Assembly: GCA_963596435.1 (NCBI GenBank)
Contig: CAVBMG010000003.1
Coordinates: 54,315 to 118,314, forward strand
DNA: 64,000 bases
Origin: COE1 sp963596435
GTDB taxonomy: Bacteria > Bacillota > Clostridia > Lachnospirales > Lachnospiraceae
Direction of reading: 5' to 3'
Both the position numbers and the translations under genes were made by a program. The notes beneath the pieces are model-generated. The model did no database searches and was not told the origin of the DNA. It saw nothing but the letters and a program-made list of their open reading frames with translations. Below, piece by piece: positions 60,813-64,000 of the stretch (positions are counted from its first letter, which is position 1; every line of letters begins with the position of its first letter).

Positions 60813-62963
60813 TTACTTTGTATTATCATATTTGGCGTTAATACGATCGATTTCTTCTTTGATGATATTTCCGAAAGTACGCTCATCCATTTCCTGGCTT
60901 TCTGCAGCAGCTACAGATTTATCCGCAAAAGCATCAAATATGGCCTGTTTACTTTCCAATGTTGACATGATTTTTTCATCAACTGTACCTTCACATAAAA
61001 GACGATATACAAGAACGTTCCTCGTCTGTCCCATACGATATGCCCTTGAAATCGCCTGATTTTCAATGGATGGTTTAAATTGAGGTTCACAAAGTACCAC
61101 CACACTAGCAGATTGAATATTTAAGCCAGTTCCTCCAGATTGTATTTGTGCTACAAGGACAGTTCCCGCCGGTGCCTTATCGAATTCATCAATAATCTCC
61201 TGCCTACGTTGAGGTGTAACAGATCCATTAATTGGATTAGTACACCGATCCCCAAGCAGCATTGATACCTTGCGGATTGTATCCAAAAAGAACGAGAACA
61301 CTATTACCTTTCGTCCTTCGGATTCAGCTTCCTCAACAAGTTCTAACAGTCTTGACGCTTTAGAAGAATCCTTTAAATCATCCACATTCCAAGATACTCT
61401 TCTTGCCTCTGCATAATTTTTTGACAAAACTGCTTGTTCGTAAGCAATCTCTTCATTATGCGATAAACCACACCACTCTTTGCTTTCAATCAGATCTGGC
61501 AACTCTGTAAGAACATCTTCTCGTTTTCTGCGATAATAAACAGGCGCAACTGCTTTTCTAAATTGTGGAGCAGAAGACATAAATGCCATTCCCTGAACCT
61601 GAGAAGCAATGCGCGGTTGAAGAATCCTTATCAAAGAAATCATTTCATCAACTTTATTTTCCAAAGCAGTACCTGTCATGAACATCAAACGCTCTGCATG
61701 CATACTAATATTCTTCACGTTTATACTTCTTCTTGCTTCTGGATTTTTTATGTAATGTGCTTCATCAACCACCATCAGCTTAAATTTGAAATCATCAGGC
61801 AAATTGAAATACATTGTGGTTTCATATGTAGTAACAGCAACTCCGCAACTCTTTATCCATGATTGGAGCGCTGCTTTACGTCCGACACCATGAATTTTTG
61901 TGACACTGAGTAAGCTCATTTTTCTTATTTCACGACACCAATTTGTAATAACACTGGCCGGACACACAACAACAAAATGAGTTCCTCCAGTATTGCGAAG
62001 AGATACCATTGTTGCAATGGCTTGAACTGTTTTTCCTAAGCCCATTTCATCGCCAAGAAGAATTCTCTCCTGGTGAAGAGCGTACTTTACTCCCCATTCC
62101 TGGTAACGTCTCAATTCACAAAGTAGACCTTCTGGAAAAAAACATTCCTCTTGGATTTCTCGAGCAAGATCCTCTGGAAGTCCATACATCGAATCATCAT
62201 TTCCCAATACGCCTGGATTGATGTCTTCTAGATCATTGAAAAATCGAACGGAATTTGCTGTAAAATCCTGCCAAGCCTCACTATTTGTGCTTCTATCAAT
62301 CACATCAGCGTTAGAAATCTGAGCTTCTGCTTTGCTTCCATATACACCATCAATAAGACTAACCAAAATATTATATGCTTCCGAAGCCTTTTGTTTCTTT
62401 GTTTTCGATGAAAAGAACCATTTCAGGCTGCCAGTAGCAGAATTCAGATCTTCCACAGCATAATCAATTGTCTTTTTATTTTGGTTGAGTAGCTGCCTGC
62501 ACTCTTCAACAACTTGCTGACTACGGCGATATTGCGATAACGCAGTCACAAGTGCCGTGGCTTCTTTGGAACGATTATCAGAACTTAGCTTGATTTTAAC
62601 TCCTTGTCTTGCCTTTGAAACTATATCGTTTACATTTTTTTTGATTGAGTATGCGGCATCCTCACTTATTCCATGAACAGAAGCAATAGAGTATACCGAT
62701 GCTGGCGCAATATCAGCTATCGTTCTATAACCATAATCCTTTAGTGCTTTTACTCGAAATCCTTTTTTATCTCGATTAATTTCCTCAATTGGAATATCGG
62801 TGAGAACTCTAAGCACTTCCTGCGCTACTAACGCGTCCGATGCATCCTTGGCCTTTGTACGATATTTCTCTTCAGAGGAAACAACGTTATTCAGTTTTTC
62901 AATTGTATTTTGATGCCGTTCAATTACTCGCTTTGCATCAGTAGCGCTGAATGGTCTTGCCAT
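60813..62963 (-). CDS. SNF2-family DEAD-like ATPase/helicase with unusual N-terminal region
   Basis: A 716-residue protein. The SNF2 ATPase core starts at about residue 285. Walker A is GDEMGLGKT (304-312), DEAH lies at 400-403, motif III is MTGTALEN (429-436), and motif VI is QAISRAYRMGQ (636-646). These features place it with double-strand DNA translocases of the RapA/SNF2 kind. The first 280 residues are mostly helical, contain a helix-hairpin-helix-like stretch (YGYRTIADIAPASVYSIASVHGIS, about 77-100) and have no catalytic motif; they may bind DNA or a partner. The ATG at 62963 follows GGAGGTG. It lies 166 bases downstream of the MntA/HepT pair. Confidence 0.93.
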   Translation of the reverse strand: MARPFSATDAKRVIERHQNTIEKLNNVVSSEEKYRTKAKDASDALVAQEVLRVLTDIPIEEINRDKKGFRVKALKDYGYRTIADIAPASVYSIASVHGISEDAAYSIKKNVNDIVSKARQGVKIKLSSDNRSKEATALVTALSQYRRSQQVVEECRQLLNQNKKTIDYAVEDLNSATGSLKWFFSSKTKKQKASEAYNILVSLIDGVYGSKAEAQISNADVIDRSTNSEAWQDFTANSVRFFNDLEDINPGVLGNDDSMYGLPEDLAREIQEECFFPEGLLCELRRYQEWGVKYALHQERILLGDEMGLGKTVQAIATMVSLRNTGGTHFVVVCPASVITNWCREIRKMSLLSVTKIHGVGRKAALQSWIKSCGVAVTTYETTMYFNLPDDFKFKLMVVDEAHYIKNPEARRSINVKNISMHAERLMFMTGTALENKVDEMISLIRILQPRIASQVQGMAFMSSAPQFRKAVAPVYYRRKREDVLTELPDLIESKEWCGLSHNEEIAYEQAVLSKNYAEARRVSWNVDDLKDSSKASRLLELVEEAESEGRKVIVFSFFLDTIRKVSMLLGDRCTNPINGSVTPQRRQEIIDEFDKAPAGTVLVAQIQSGGTGLNIQSASVVVLCEPQFKPSIENQAISRAYRMGQTRNVLVYRLLCEGTVDEKIMSTLESKQAIFDAFADKSVAAAESQEMDERTFGNIIKEEIDRINAKYDNTK

Positions 62964-63129
62964 TACTACACCTCCATGCTTTTATAAATAAATGAGATGC
63001 TACTAAAAAAGATGCGTCAATGGTTACCCTTTATATAAGTAAACTTTGCGAATTTTTGCCACAGGATTGGCTATATTTTCCACTCATTCAATTTTCAAAA
63101 GTTCTGTGTCAAATAACTTTTCCCACTGT

Positions 63130-63519
63130 TTATAACCACTGTTGTTCTATGGTCTGTGCAAGTTTGACAAACATATTATAATAGTCATTTTTTGCCTTAT
63201 TGATAATATCCATAGCTATGACTTTATTATACGCATGCGCGACATTATTCCTTGATGCAAGTGCAGACAACCACAATTCTTCATCAGAAATCATTCCTGC
63301 CTTATAAGCCGTTTTCAATATCATCCTTGGTGAACCAGTTGCACTTTCAGCATAACCATAATTCTCCAATACTTCTTTCATGGCTTTCCACGCCTGTTCA
63401 AAGCATATTTCAAATAGTCCCACCATTCCCGTTATCTCTACATTTCCAAATGGCTCCTGATAAGAATAAATATCTTTCAGATTAGCCAATGCAGACTTAA
63501 AATTCTCATACTTTTTCAT
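63130..63519 (-). CDS. hepT: HEPN-domain toxin, HepT-like
   Basis: A 129-residue helical protein of the HI0074/HEPN family. The RNase and AMPylation motif R-x4-H-x-Y is present as Arg90, His95, Tyr97 in RNNVAHAY. In characterised MntA/HepT pairs the toxin is an RNase whose Tyr is AMPylated by MntA to inactivate it. The ATG at 63519 (MKKYENF) follows GAAGGA; a GTG six codons upstream is possible. The start overlaps the mntA stop by 14 bases, so the two are translated together. The three key residues suggest an active toxin. Confidence 0.9.
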   Translation of the reverse strand: MKKYENFKSALANLKDIYSYQEPFGNVEITGMVGLFEICFEQAWKAMKEVLENYGYAESATGSPRMILKTAYKAGMISDEELWLSALASRNNVAHAYNKVIAMDIINKAKNDYYNMFVKLAQTIEQQWL

Positions 63520-63817
63520 ATATAATGATTCCTTCACGATTGATTGATTCTAATAATTCATCTTGAATCGGTTTATCCAAATCTATGATATCGAATTGAA
63601 GTAATGTAGTCGTTTCTTCATCCACATCAAAGGAAAAGTAATTTCCCTTTCCTCCTTGAAAAGCTAAATCAATATCACTTTTCAATTTATAATCGCCTCG
63701 AGCTCTCGAACCAAATAAAATAACTTTTTGAATATCATATTTTTGCGCCAGACGAATAATTTCCTGTATTACACATTGCTTAATACCTGTTTTACCAAAC
63801 AATTCCTGATTTGTCAT
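63506..63817 (-). CDS. mntA: Minimal nucleotidyltransferase antitoxin, MntA-like
   Basis: A 103-residue MNT-family protein. The signature GS-x10-DxD is exact: Gly36-Ser37 then Asp48 and Asp50 in SDIDLAF. A third acidic patch (FDIIDLDKPI) follows in the expected place. This enzyme type transfers AMP to the HepT toxin. The ATG at 63817 (MTNQELFGK) follows AAGAGG; an upstream in-frame ATG has no support. It is the first gene of the pair, with a promoter about 80 bases upstream. Confidence 0.93.
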   Translation of the reverse strand: MTNQELFGKTGIKQCVIQEIIRLAQKYDIQKVILFGSRARGDYKLKSDIDLAFQGGKGNYFSFDVDEETTTLLQFDIIDLDKPIQDELLESINREGIIIYEKV

Positions 63818-63900
63818 TGTTAATTTCCTCTTAGTATAAATACAATTATCACTTCTATCCAAAATATCCGAATAACCCTGACTTTGTGCTAACTACATAT

Positions 63901-63929
63901 ATTGTAACAAAATAATACTCAATATTCAA
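63901..63929 (-). promoter_or_regulatory. Promoter of the mntA-hepT pair
   Basis: TTGAAT (complement of 63924-63929), 17 bases, TACAAT (63901-63906). The remaining bases to the window end contain no other recognisable feature. Confidence 0.65.
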
Positions 63930-64000
63930 CAATTCCATCAGTAATGTTTGTGTCAAGTAATCGTTGGCAACTCCGCTTGTTGTTTTCCTTAATGATATTT

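Noticed and set aside
1..64000. CRISPR arrays, insertion sequences, integrases or attachment sites
   Set aside because: No regularly spaced repeats, transposase or integrase genes, or direct duplications flanking the helicase/MNT-HEPN segment or the tRNA were seen.

Overview
The window looks like chromosomal DNA from a gut Lachnospiraceae (Clostridia, Bacillota). This rests on moderately AT-rich DNA, strong purine-rich ribosome binding sites, consensus sigma-A promoters, the era-yqzL-recO order, dimeric-type glycyl-tRNA synthetase, an intact CIRCE element, a single-chain 2-hydroxyacyl-CoA dehydratase activase, and a Bacillus-type (Yes/Lpl/YetA) rhamnogalacturonan system. The genus is inferred only, not shown. 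Nearly everything lies on the minus strand. The plus-strand genes are the activase (17.6-21.9 kb) and a DUF362 gene (57.9-58.7 kb).

Layout. 0-8.9 kb: cell-wall and housekeeping genes (truncated metallophosphoesterase, D,D-carboxypeptidase, CmpB-like membrane protein, rpsU, alaS, an EAL c-di-GMP phosphodiesterase, glyQS). 7.4-17.4 kb: a ten-gene minus-strand run ends at the glyQS terminator. In transcription order it holds a rhomboid-like zinc-ribbon protein, a sigma-70-like protein lacking promoter-recognition parts, an unknown protein, an M16C peptidase, a DUF4349 lipoprotein, era, yqzL, recO, a small lipoprotein and glyQS. 17.6-25 kb: the giant activase, a small unknown protein, a CBS-pair protein and a secreted 5'-nucleotidase. 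25-35.5 kb: asnS, a small coiled-coil protein, a run Gfo/Idh - unknown - rluF - metal exporter - ligA - metA, an SH3 membrane protein, tRNA-Arg(CCG) and an unknown protein.

35.5-49.9 kb is a rhamnogalacturonan-I locus: an AraC-type membrane sensor-regulator, two sugar permeases, a solute-binding lipoprotein, a GH2 enzyme, a YetA/PcRGLX-type lyase and a PL11 lyase. None of the three enzymes has a signal peptide, so I infer that oligomers are imported and cut in the cytoplasm. A hairpin terminator lies between the binding-protein gene and the enzyme genes and probably sets their ratio.

50-60.5 kb holds mscL with a zinc-ribbon tail, a cupin, a heterodimeric ABC exporter/importer with its TetR regulator and a palindrome at the start of transcription, a CIRCE-controlled hsp20-groEL operon without groES, the DUF362 gene, a membrane-anchored XRE regulator and a polysaccharide deacetylase. 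60.6-64 kb looks like accessory DNA: a SNF2 helicase with an unusual N-terminal region next to a MntA/HepT (MNT-HEPN) toxin-antitoxin pair.

The items I consider least explained are the sigma-like protein coupled to the pseudo-rhomboid, the SNF2/MNT-HEPN island, the two mutually exclusive hairpins at 26.85-26.90 kb, and the TetR operator candidate.
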